Part shown: one piece after another, positions 35,052 to 41,862 of the stretch
Position numbering within the stretch: position 1 is the stretch's first letter
Layout: each line of letters starts with the position of its first letter
Source of the DNA: Armatimonadetes bacterium UBA5352
Lineage (GTDB): Bacteria; Armatimonadota; Zipacnadia; Zipacnadales; UBA5352
Assembly: GCA_002411015.1 (NCBI GenBank)
Contig: DHPY01000075.1
Span: forward strand, 28,801 to 92,800
Length of the DNA: 64,000 nt
Direction: 5' to 3'
Notes under the pieces: generated by a model
The model's database searches: none
What the model saw: only the letters and a program-made list of their open reading frames with translations
Told to the model about the DNA's origin: nothing
Position numbers and translations under genes: made by a program

Positions 35052-35645
35052 ATGAGCGAACGGGAGCAGCCGAAACTGCCGCTACTGACTGAGCGACTGG
35101 AGTTACGTGATTTCGGAGAGGCTGACGTCGAGTGGGTGCAGGCATGGGCCTGCGACCCTGCGGTCGTGCGCTTCATGCCATGGGGCCCGAACACGCCGGA
35201 GCAGACGCGTGAGTTCCTCCAGCGAAAGTTCGCAGAGCGCACGGGGGTGCCTCGCCGCACATGGGACCTCGCCGTGGTCAACCACGGAACCGGCCGCCTG
35301 ATCGGCTCCGCCGGCCTGCGCCTCGATGAGACGCTGCAGCAGGCATACATTGGCTACTGCTTCCACCGAGACGCGTGGGGCCACGGCTTCGCGACTGAGG
35401 CGGCGCGCGTGTTGCTGCGCTTCGGCTTCGAGCAGCTTGGACTGCACCGCATCCACGCGACGGTGGACAGCCGCAACGGTGCCTCGATCCGCGTCCTCGA
35501 CAAGATCGGCATGCGCCAGGAGGGGCGACTGCGCGAGCACCTGATGCAGCGGGGCGAGTGGCGGGATTCCTTCCTGTACGCCATCCTGCGGCGCGAATGG
35601 GATGCGACCGCGGGAGCTGCCAGGCCGAACCCGGACACTGAATGA
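35052..35645 (+). CDS. RimJ/RimL-type GNAT acetyltransferase
   Basis: This 197-residue single-domain GNAT begins with the family opening LPLLTERLELRDFGEADVEW. The acetyl-CoA loop is in RDAWGHGFATEAARVLLRFG, and the C-terminal strand region VDSRNGASIRVLDKIGMRQE matches RimJ/RimL and related small-molecule acetyltransferases. It is likely to acetylate an N-terminal amine, a ribosomal protein or an antibiotic-like molecule. It follows the GH20 gene by 12 bp. The target is unknown. Confidence 0.88.
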   Translation: MSEREQPKLPLLTERLELRDFGEADVEWVQAWACDPAVVRFMPWGPNTPEQTREFLQRKFAERTGVPRRTWDLAVVNHGTGRLIGSAGLRLDETLQQAYIGYCFHRDAWGHGFATEAARVLLRFGFEQLGLHRIHATVDSRNGASIRVLDKIGMRQEGRLREHLMQRGEWRDSFLYAILRREWDATAGAARPNPDTE

Positions 35646-35699
35646 ACGTCTGACGAGATGATGCCGCACAGCCACGCTTCTGTCGCGAAGGGGATTGGA

Positions 35700-37100
35700 A
35701 TGAAGAAGAAGGTCTGGTTACGAGGCATTCTGTTCGTCTTAGTAGCGGGCAGCGCCCTGGCCATGCTGTTCACGTCAGGCGGACCAACATGCGCCCAGGA
35801 CGCACCGGCAGTCGAGCCGATCGTGCCGCTGCCGGCGCTTCAGGCTGCAGATCGGCCGAAGAACGTGATCGTGATGATCGCCGACGGCTGCGGCTTCAAC
35901 CACATGACTGCCGCGCGCTACTACGAGCACGGCGATCAGCCGGACCCGCTCTATGAAGCATTCCCGGTAGCGATGGCGGTGCGCACCTGTGCGTCTGGTG
36001 GCTCGTACGATCCGGCGCAGGTGGCCGCTGACTTCGATTACGTCGCCGGCGGCGCCACCGACTCGGCCGCCGCCGCAACGGCCATGGCGACCGGACAGAA
36101 GACCTACGCGGGCGCGATCGGCGTTGACGCCGAGAGGCAGCGGGTGGAGAACCTCGTGGAGGCGGCGGAGGCTACCGGCCGAGCGACTGGCGTCGTGACT
36201 TCAGTGCAGTTCGCGCACGCCACGCCGGCGGGCTTCGTGGCGCACTCCGAGGGCCGCAGCAGCTACGCGGAGATCGCCAAGCAGATGATCCACGAGAGTT
36301 CAGCGGATGTCATCATGGGCGCGGGACACCCGGAGTACGACGACGCCGCCCAGGCGGTTGAGGGCGATCGCGACTACCGGTACGTCGGCGGTGAGGAGAG
36401 TTGGGCCGCCCTTAGAGCAGGCACGGCAGGCGGCGACGCCGATGCGGACGGCGACCCCGACCGGTGGGTGCTGGTGGATGACCTCTCGGAGTTCGAGGCG
36501 CTGACAGCGGGCGATGCCCCTGATCGGGTGCTCGGCGTGCCGCGGGTCCACACCACATTGCAGCAACGCAGGCCCGGCGATGCCGGGGCCGACGCATACG
36601 CGGTCCCGTTCAACGAAGGTGTGCCCGATCTCGCCACGATGGCGCGCGGCGCGCTGAATGTGCTCGGCAACGACCCCGACGGTCTCTTCCTGATGATCGA
36701 GGGCGGTGCGGTGGACTGGGCCGCGCACTCCAACCAGTGCGGGCGGATGATCGAGGAGCAGATCGCCTTCAACCGCGCGGTCGCGGCGGTGGTCGAGTGG
36801 ATCGAGGCGAACAGCAACTGGGACGAGACGCTGCTGATCGTGACCGCCGATCATGAGACCGGCTACCTCACGGGCCCCGGGGCAGGGGAGGCATGCACCG
36901 CCCCGGTCTGCCTCGGTCAGGGCGCGATGCCGACGGTGGAGTGGCATAGCGGCAGCCACACGAACTCCCTGGTGCCCTTCTTCGCGCGCGGCGCCGGGGC
37001 CGAGGTCTTCGAGCAGATCCCGCTGGGGACAGATCCGCTGCGTGGGGCCTACATAGACAACACCGACATCGGACGCGTGATCAAGGCGGCTCTGCAGTAG
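35700..37100 (+). CDS. Secreted alkaline phosphatase (PhoA type)
   Basis: A signal peptide (KVWLRGILFVLVAGSALAML) is followed by NVIVMIADGCGFNHMTAARY (metal Asp), the nucleophile motif TDSAAAATAMATG (Ser122), GLFLMIEGGAVDWAAHSNQ (metal Glu/Asp/His) and VTADHETGYLTG, then the final metal His in WHSGSHTN. All zinc and magnesium ligands of the PhoA fold appear present. It releases phosphate from organic esters in the periplasm or outside. The ATG at 35700 gives 466 residues; an upstream ATG at 35658 in frame would put extra residues before the signal. It stands alone and ends in a strong terminator. Confidence 0.92.
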   Translation: MKKKVWLRGILFVLVAGSALAMLFTSGGPTCAQDAPAVEPIVPLPALQAADRPKNVIVMIADGCGFNHMTAARYYEHGDQPDPLYEAFPVAMAVRTCASGGSYDPAQVAADFDYVAGGATDSAAAATAMATGQKTYAGAIGVDAERQRVENLVEAAEATGRATGVVTSVQFAHATPAGFVAHSEGRSSYAEIAKQMIHESSADVIMGAGHPEYDDAAQAVEGDRDYRYVGGEESWAALRAGTAGGDADADGDPDRWVLVDDLSEFEALTAGDAPDRVLGVPRVHTTLQQRRPGDAGADAYAVPFNEGVPDLATMARGALNVLGNDPDGLFLMIEGGAVDWAAHSNQCGRMIEEQIAFNRAVAAVVEWIEANSNWDETLLIVTADHETGYLTGPGAGEACTAPVCLGQGAMPTVEWHSGSHTNSLVPFFARGAGAEVFEQIPLGTDPLRGAYIDNTDIGRVIKAALQ

Positions 37101-37126
37101 ACAAGTGTCATTCACGGCGGCAAGAA

Positions 37127-37155
37127 GGAAGGGAGCCCTCACCGGGCTCCTTTCC
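37127..37155 (+). terminator. Rho-independent-like terminator after alkaline phosphatase
   Basis: A 12-bp stem with one wobble pair (37127-37138 with 37144-37155, core GGAGCCC/GGGCTCC) closes a 5-nt loop, with TTT within the distal arm. It lies 27 bp after the stop, between convergent genes. Confidence 0.7.
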
Positions 37156-37197
37156 GTTGCACGAGGTTCTCTGGCTTTCCGCCTGCCTTCCGGGGCC

Positions 37198-37590
37198 CTA
37201 GTAGCTGGCGGCCCGGGCTACGCCGCTAGGCGCGCACTTCTCACACAGCAGCAGCGAGCGGTTCCAGCATCGGTCGCAGATCCATTCGCCGCACTGCGGG
37301 CACTGATGGAAGTGCTCCCCCACCTGGGTTGACGCCGCCCGCAGCGCTGCATCGTGCTCGAACTGCGCGGCATCATCGGCAGGCTCAGAATCGCCATCCG
37401 TCGCCTCGCGCAGGATCTGGCCCACGCTGTCGATGAAGCCGTTCGCGTCCTCATGCAGCCGGGGCTGACAGTCGCTCTCGTAGGCGCTGTCGCAGCGCTC
37501 GCAGTAGAACCTGAAGCGGAAGCTCTTCTCGTCACTCACGTCCTCGTAACCGCCGAACTCGATCGCGACCAACGTGTCCGCCAAGGTCAT
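37198..37590 (-). CDS. Small zinc-ribbon protein (shorter paralogue)
   Basis: The 130-residue protein carries an N-terminal FRFRFYCERCDSAYES zinc-knuckle and a C-terminal HFHQCPQCGEWICDRCW with CEKCAPS. This gives two to three Cys4 sites. Both halves match the N-terminal half of the 208-residue zinc-ribbon protein at 38.7-39.4 kb, so the two genes are paralogues separated by the PH-like gene. There is no signal or membrane segment. The role is unknown; such proteins often accompany membrane-associated or PH-like partners. Confidence 0.75.
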   Translation of the reverse strand: MTLADTLVAIEFGGYEDVSDEKSFRFRFYCERCDSAYESDCQPRLHEDANGFIDSVGQILREATDGDSEPADDAAQFEHDAALRAASTQVGEHFHQCPQCGEWICDRCWNRSLLLCEKCAPSGVARAASY

Positions 37591-37662
37591 CTCTCCTCCA
37601 TCTCAGGCCTGCGTAATCGTCATCTCGTGCCCCGCCCGCCAGCGTCCTCGCGTCCTCATGAA

Positions 37663-38733
37663 CTACCCGAACAACTCCTCGGCCCACCGGTCGGGTCTGT
37701 CGTGGATGACCCGAGCGCGCAAGCCGCTCCGCGCCTCCCGCAGGGAAGGCAGGACCTTCGCAAGCGCCACCGCAGGATCCCTGTCGATCTCCTCGCCTCC
37801 GAAGATCGGCTCCCGGCGGAAGCCAACCTCCGTCCATGCCCGAACCACCTGCCCTGCATCCTCGAAGACGAAGCTCGCATGATCGGTTTCTGAGAGATTC
37901 TCGTACAGCTCTCCCTGTCGGGCCGGGCAGAGCGCGACGAGCCGCAGTCCATCATTCAGAGGGTTCAGCACGAGCCGCTCGATCGTGTTCGTCATCCTCT
38001 TCCAGTATTCCCGGCGTTCGTCACAGATAATCTCCGTTCGCTCAATCTCAGCAACGTGGTCTGGAGTGGCCACAAAGGGCACACACGCGTGGATCATCCC
38101 GGCCTGAGCTTCGTTTCGCCAGGGGAGGCCCGCCGCTTCGAGAGTATCCGCAAAGTGTGAACGCGCGTCCTCGCTCCGGCGCGAGGTCTCGGACGCAAGC
38201 TCACGTGTGACTCGCCTGAGCCCGCCGATCCGCGTCTCGCCGAAGGGCCCGCTGAGCACAAGCTCGTAGCTGCCCGGATCGAACTGCGCGCCGGTCAGCT
38301 CCGCGTACAGGCGCGCGCAGCAGTCCCCGTCATCGGGCACCCAGCGGAGGGCGTCATCGTAGCGGTAGAGTAGCCCGGGGCACTCGCCTGCGCCCTCGAA
38401 GCTGTCCATCGGCCCCTTGCCCGGAGGCGCCATCAGCGTGGCGAGCGCGTCGGCCCTCGCTCGGCGCAGCGCGATCTCAAGCTCGTCGGTGCGCCGGGCG
38501 AAGCGGCGGAGGGCGATGATGCTGCCATCGAAGGCGTTCACGACGCGGATGACGTAGCCCTCGCGGATTACCTGGCCGATCTCATGCGCCGGCCACGCCA
38601 GCAGGGCACCTGCAGTCCCTGTGGCGCGGAGGCCCTCCAGGCCGACGGTCAGATCGCAGGAGACCGCGCCGGGGAGGGCGGCGGATGGCGGCTCGATCTC
38701 GCCCGGCGCGGCGAAGCGGCACTCCTCAGCCAA
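37663..38733 (-). CDS. Uncharacterised protein with a PH-like domain
   Basis: This 356-residue soluble protein has an N-terminal segment, GALLAWPAHEIGQVIREGY, then an ALRRFARRTDELEIALRRAR stretch. It has the strand order and final helix of bacterial PH-like domains. The rest is mixed alpha/beta with no recognised family. The likely start is a TTG at 38733 inside the end of the upstream zinc-ribbon gene (8-base overlap with its stop), which indicates coupled translation. The frame is open further upstream only because it shadows that gene. It sits between two zinc-ribbon paralogues and may form a complex with them. Confidence 0.6.
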   Translation of the reverse strand: MAEECRFAAPGEIEPPSAALPGAVSCDLTVGLEGLRATGTAGALLAWPAHEIGQVIREGYVIRVVNAFDGSIIALRRFARRTDELEIALRRARADALATLMAPPGKGPMDSFEGAGECPGLLYRYDDALRWVPDDGDCCARLYAELTGAQFDPGSYELVLSGPFGETRIGGLRRVTRELASETSRRSEDARSHFADTLEAAGLPWRNEAQAGMIHACVPFVATPDHVAEIERTEIICDERREYWKRMTNTIERLVLNPLNDGLRLVALCPARQGELYENLSETDHASFVFEDAGQVVRAWTEVGFRREPIFGGEEIDRDPAVALAKVLPSLREARSGLRARVIHDRPDRWAEELFG

Positions 38734-39352
38734 GCTTCTCACCGCACTCGGAGCAGAAGCGCGCGCCCGCCTGGTTCTCGGAGCCGCACTTCGGGCACTC
38801 GAGCGATGCACTGAGCGGCTTCCCGCACTCATTGCAGAACTTTCCGCCTGCAGCCTTGGCGCCGCAGTGCGGGCAGAGGACCACCGCGTCATCCTTAACG
38901 TTGATCTGCGATGTGTAGTCGGTGTTATTGATGCGCTCGCGGAGCTGCTCGATGCGCGCCTCCTGCTGCATCGCGGCGATCTCCTCGGTGGTGTCGGGAG
39001 CGCAGCGCTCACAGAGCCCCACGCTCTCGTTCCAGCAGACGTCGCAGAGCCACTCGCCGCAGCGGGAGCACTGGTGGAAGTGCGGCTTCACCTCCGCAAC
39101 CGCCGTCTTCAGCGCGTTGTCATGCGCGGGGCCGCCAATGGCGCGCTGTACCTCATAGGCGCTCTGAGCGATGCCGTATCCGCGGCCGACGAGGTCGCTG
39201 ACGGCGCGCAGCAGGCCTGCCGCGCGGCCCGCACCGTAGGGATGGAATTCGCTCATGTAGCCGTTGCCGCAACGTTCGCAGTAGAACTTGAACTGGAAGC
39301 CGACGTCGGTGCTCAAGTCCTCGTAGTTATCGGTGAACTGAATCAGTGCCAT
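38726..39352 (-). CDS. Zinc-ribbon protein (longer paralogue, four Cys clusters)
   Basis: The 208-residue protein starts FQFKFYCERCGNGYMSEFH (N-terminal knuckle) and has an HFHQCSRCGEWLCDVCW ... CERCAPD double knuckle in the middle. It ends with two zinc ribbons, CPHCGAKAAGGKFCNECG and CPKCGSENQAGARFCSECG. A helical linker, AAMQQEARIEQLRERINNTD, separates the halves. The ATG at 39352 has an excellent AGGAGGGG site. The stop overlaps the TTG start of the PH-like gene. It diverges from the GH63-like gene. It is probably an adaptor or regulatory protein, with function unknown. Confidence 0.8.
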   Translation of the reverse strand: MALIQFTDNYEDLSTDVGFQFKFYCERCGNGYMSEFHPYGAGRAAGLLRAVSDLVGRGYGIAQSAYEVQRAIGGPAHDNALKTAVAEVKPHFHQCSRCGEWLCDVCWNESVGLCERCAPDTTEEIAAMQQEARIEQLRERINNTDYTSQINVKDDAVVLCPHCGAKAAGGKFCNECGKPLSASLECPKCGSENQAGARFCSECGEKLG

Positions 39353-39460
39353 CTTGCGCACCCCTCCTGCAGTCATACCCGCGACGATGGAGGGCTCTTC
39401 CGCACGCGCACGGAATGTCCTGCATCGCCGGTCAATAACGTGCGCAAAGGACGGGTCAGG

Positions 39461-41131
39461 ATGTCCGCGATACAGATGCCTGAGATCTGGGGCGACGGGA
39501 AGCTCCTCACTTTCTCCGGGCTGGACGGTGCGACAAGCTGGTCGAACACACTCGTGGGCGGCGCGACCTCCGACCCGCTGGGGATCGTGCTGCACCTCAG
39601 GCCGGACGTGCAGGTGATCTTCGGCGGAAAGCTGCAGGAGCAGAGCGGCCTCGTGCTGGGCGACGCGGTAGATGCGTCGGTCACTACCTCTGACGGTTCA
39701 GGCGACCTCAGGTTCGCCTTCCGCGATTGCTGGACGATCGTTGGCGAGGTCACCGGCAACCTGACTGTCCGCCTGGATGGGCTGTCAGAGGCTGAGGCGG
39801 GCTTCGTCACGCTACTGAGCGAGCAGACCCTTGACGGCACGCGCTGGTGCATCGCGCTTTCGGCGGATTCGGCTGAGGGAGCCGCACAGCGCGCCGCAGA
39901 CGCGATCGGAGCCGACCTGGACGCGCTGATCGAGGCGCGCAGCAGCTTCGCCCGGAGCGTAGAGCCTGCTGGCGACGAGCGCACCTACCGCAAGTGCGCG
40001 GAGGTGCTCAAGCTCAACGCTCGTGCGCCGGAGGGGCGGATCGGGCGCCGCTGGACCACGCCCGACGTCTGGCCGCACCGGCACATGTGGCTGTGGGACT
40101 CGGCTTTCCACGCCATCGGCTGGCGTGAGCTTGACGGGGAGATGGCGCAGGACACGGTCCTCGCGGTGATTGAGCTGCAGGAGGCTGACGGGAAGATCCA
40201 CCTGTGCGATGCGCCGCAGCGGCAGAACCAGCGGCACACGCAGCCGCCGGTCCTCGCCTGGAGCGCATGGCGCGTCTTCGAGGCCACGCGCGACGAGCAG
40301 TTCCTGCGCGCGTGCTACGGCCCGCTCGGGCGGTTCATGGACTGGCTCTTCGCGAACCGCGACGTCAACGGCAACGGGCTGCTGGAGTGGCTGAAGGAGT
40401 TCCATGTCGAGCGCTGCCGCTGCGGCGAGTCCGGCTGGGACAACTCCCCCCGCTTCGATCGCGAGATCATTGACGATCATGTGGACATCAACGCGATGGT
40501 TGTGCGGGAGATGCAGTTCCTCGCGCAGATGGCTGAGGTGCTGGGCGAGCGGAGCGACTGGCAGCAGCGCGCCGATGATCTCGCGGGGCTCGTCAACGAG
40601 CGCCTGTGGCACGAGGAGATCGGTCTGTACTTCGACCGCGGCCCCGGTGAGGACCCGTCGGAGTGGATGACGATGAAGTCGGGCGCGTGCCTCCTGCCGA
40701 TGATCGCCGGGATCCCGAGCGAGGAGCAGGCGCGGCGGATGGTCGAGCAGCATCTCACGAACGAGAGCGAGTTCTGGGGCGCGACGCCGGTGCCGACGGT
40801 GGCCTTCGACGAGCCGCAGTATGATGACGACATGTGGCGCGGGCCAACATGGATGAACATCAACTTCCTGATCTGGGAGGGCCTCCGACGCTACGGCTTC
40901 GACGACGTGGCGACCGAGCTGCGGAAGCGCTCGATGGAGGCGATCGAGCACTGGTACACGGGTGTGGGCGCGCCGCTGGGCGGGATCTTCGAGTACTACG
41001 ACCCCGCGCGTGAGACGCACCCGTTCTGGCTGCACCGCAAGGGCGGCCAGTGCGGCGTAGGCGGAATCTCGGTCATCCGCGACTACGGCTGGACCGCCGC
41101 GACGTATATCGGGTGGGCGAAGGGAAAGTAG
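39461..41131 (+). CDS. GH63/MGH1-like alpha-glycosidase
   Basis: The 556-residue protein has an N-terminal beta-sandwich (about 1-150) followed by an (alpha/alpha)6 toroid. The family motif HRHMWLWDSAFHAIGW carries the likely acid Asp. GWDNSPRFD and WRGPTWMNINFLIWEGLRRY follow, and the second carboxylate is probably near EYYDPARETH. Relatives are trehalases, glucosidase I and mannosylglycerate hydrolases. There is no signal peptide, so it is cytoplasmic. The ATG at 39461 is chosen because sequence before it is antisense to the zinc-ribbon gene; AAAGG lies about ten bases upstream. The natural substrate is unknown. Confidence 0.83.
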   Translation: MSAIQMPEIWGDGKLLTFSGLDGATSWSNTLVGGATSDPLGIVLHLRPDVQVIFGGKLQEQSGLVLGDAVDASVTTSDGSGDLRFAFRDCWTIVGEVTGNLTVRLDGLSEAEAGFVTLLSEQTLDGTRWCIALSADSAEGAAQRAADAIGADLDALIEARSSFARSVEPAGDERTYRKCAEVLKLNARAPEGRIGRRWTTPDVWPHRHMWLWDSAFHAIGWRELDGEMAQDTVLAVIELQEADGKIHLCDAPQRQNQRHTQPPVLAWSAWRVFEATRDEQFLRACYGPLGRFMDWLFANRDVNGNGLLEWLKEFHVERCRCGESGWDNSPRFDREIIDDHVDINAMVVREMQFLAQMAEVLGERSDWQQRADDLAGLVNERLWHEEIGLYFDRGPGEDPSEWMTMKSGACLLPMIAGIPSEEQARRMVEQHLTNESEFWGATPVPTVAFDEPQYDDDMWRGPTWMNINFLIWEGLRRYGFDDVATELRKRSMEAIEHWYTGVGAPLGGIFEYYDPARETHPFWLHRKGGQCGVGGISVIRDYGWTAATYIGWAKGK

Positions 41132-41161
41132 CGGCAGGAGGACTTGTTGCGGAAAAGCACA

Positions 41162-41200
41162 ATGTTGCGCATATGAGCAACATGGGGTATAGTGGCAACA
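41162..41200 (+). promoter_or_regulatory. Promoter and GTTGC/GCAAC operator of the AbiEi-like gene
   Basis: TTGCGC (41165-41170), a 17-bp spacer and TATAGT (41188-41193) make a promoter whose start point would be at about 41200, the first base of an in-frame ATG. A TGTTGC/GCAACA dyad (41163-41182) overlaps the -35 and spacer, with further half sites at 41145-41150 and 41195-41200. Confidence 0.6.
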
Positions 41201-41801
41201 TGAGACACAAGCAGGCGCTCTCTCAGGTGCGACGGGTGCTGGAAGAGGTCCTGCGGACCTCAGTCAGGGAGATCTCGCCAGCACGAATCGACGGGTGTGA
41301 ACCGGACGCTCTGTTCCAGGCGTCGGGCCGCGAGTTTGTGGTCGAATACGAAGTGGACGCCTCGGCGGATCTGGTGGGTAGAGCCGCCTCGCTACTGCGG
41401 CATGTTCGGCGTGAGCGGCCTGACGCGGTACCCCTGGTCGTCGTTCCCTTTATGGGTGAGGTTGGTAAACGACTGTGCGAGGAAGCGGGCATCTCCTGGC
41501 TCGATCTGTCTGGCAACGCCAGCATTCGCGCCGCTGGTCTAGAAGTACGGATCGAGGGGTCGCCTAACGCCTACGCCCGCCCGGGGCGTCCCAAGAGCCT
41601 CTTCTCACAGAGGCCCTGCGCCCGCTACTGGACGATCCGGATGCGTGCGAAGCGATGCGATGGCTTGAGGAGGATTACGCCACCATCGATAGCATAGGGC
41701 CGATGCGTCTGGCGGACTTTCAATCCAGAGCGGCCGATGACGAAGCACAGGGCGAGGCTTGGGCTCTCGTCCGCGAGCTTCTGCGTCGCCTCGAGATCTG
41801 A
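41200..41801 (+). pseudogene. Broken AbiEi-type antitoxin/regulator-like gene
   Basis: From an ATG at 41200 (41173 and 41182 are also in frame) the protein reads MRHKQALSQVRRVLEEVL, then VPFMGEVGKRLCEEAG, ISWLDLSGNASIRAAGL and NAYARPGRPKSLFS. This is the middle of type IV AbiEi-like antitoxin/regulator proteins. The winged-helix end expected next is missing. Near 41600 coding character jumps to the -1 frame, which reads EALRPLLDDPDACEAMRWLE through to LVRELLRRLEI with a TGA at 41799. The original frame ends at a TAG (41695). This looks like a deletion or fusion with the tail of another gene. No partner toxin is visible. Confidence 0.55.
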
Positions 41802-41803
41802 AT

Positions 41804-41841
41804 TGTTGCGCGAATCCCCATGCTGCGCATACGCGCAACAT
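41804..41841. repeat. Second copy of the operator sequence with a perfect 9-bp inverted repeat
   Basis: TGTTGCGCG (41804-41812) and CGCGCAACA (41832-41840) form an inverted repeat with a 19-nt spacer. Bases 41820-41841 also match the upstream operator 41162-41183 at 19 of 22 positions, in direct orientation, so the broken gene is bracketed by related sequences. Confidence 0.6.
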
Positions 41842-41862
41842 AGTGGATTTCAGCAACAGAGG

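Noticed and set aside
38734..39012. N-terminal extension of the PH-like protein
   Set aside because: The extension is Ser/Arg-rich shadow of the zinc-ribbon gene on the same strand in another frame; coding character begins at the overlapping TTG.
38621..39460. N-terminal extension of the GH63-like protein
   Set aside because: The frame is open upstream only because it runs antisense to the zinc-ribbon gene; the extension has shadow-like composition and the ATG at 39461 gives a normal start.
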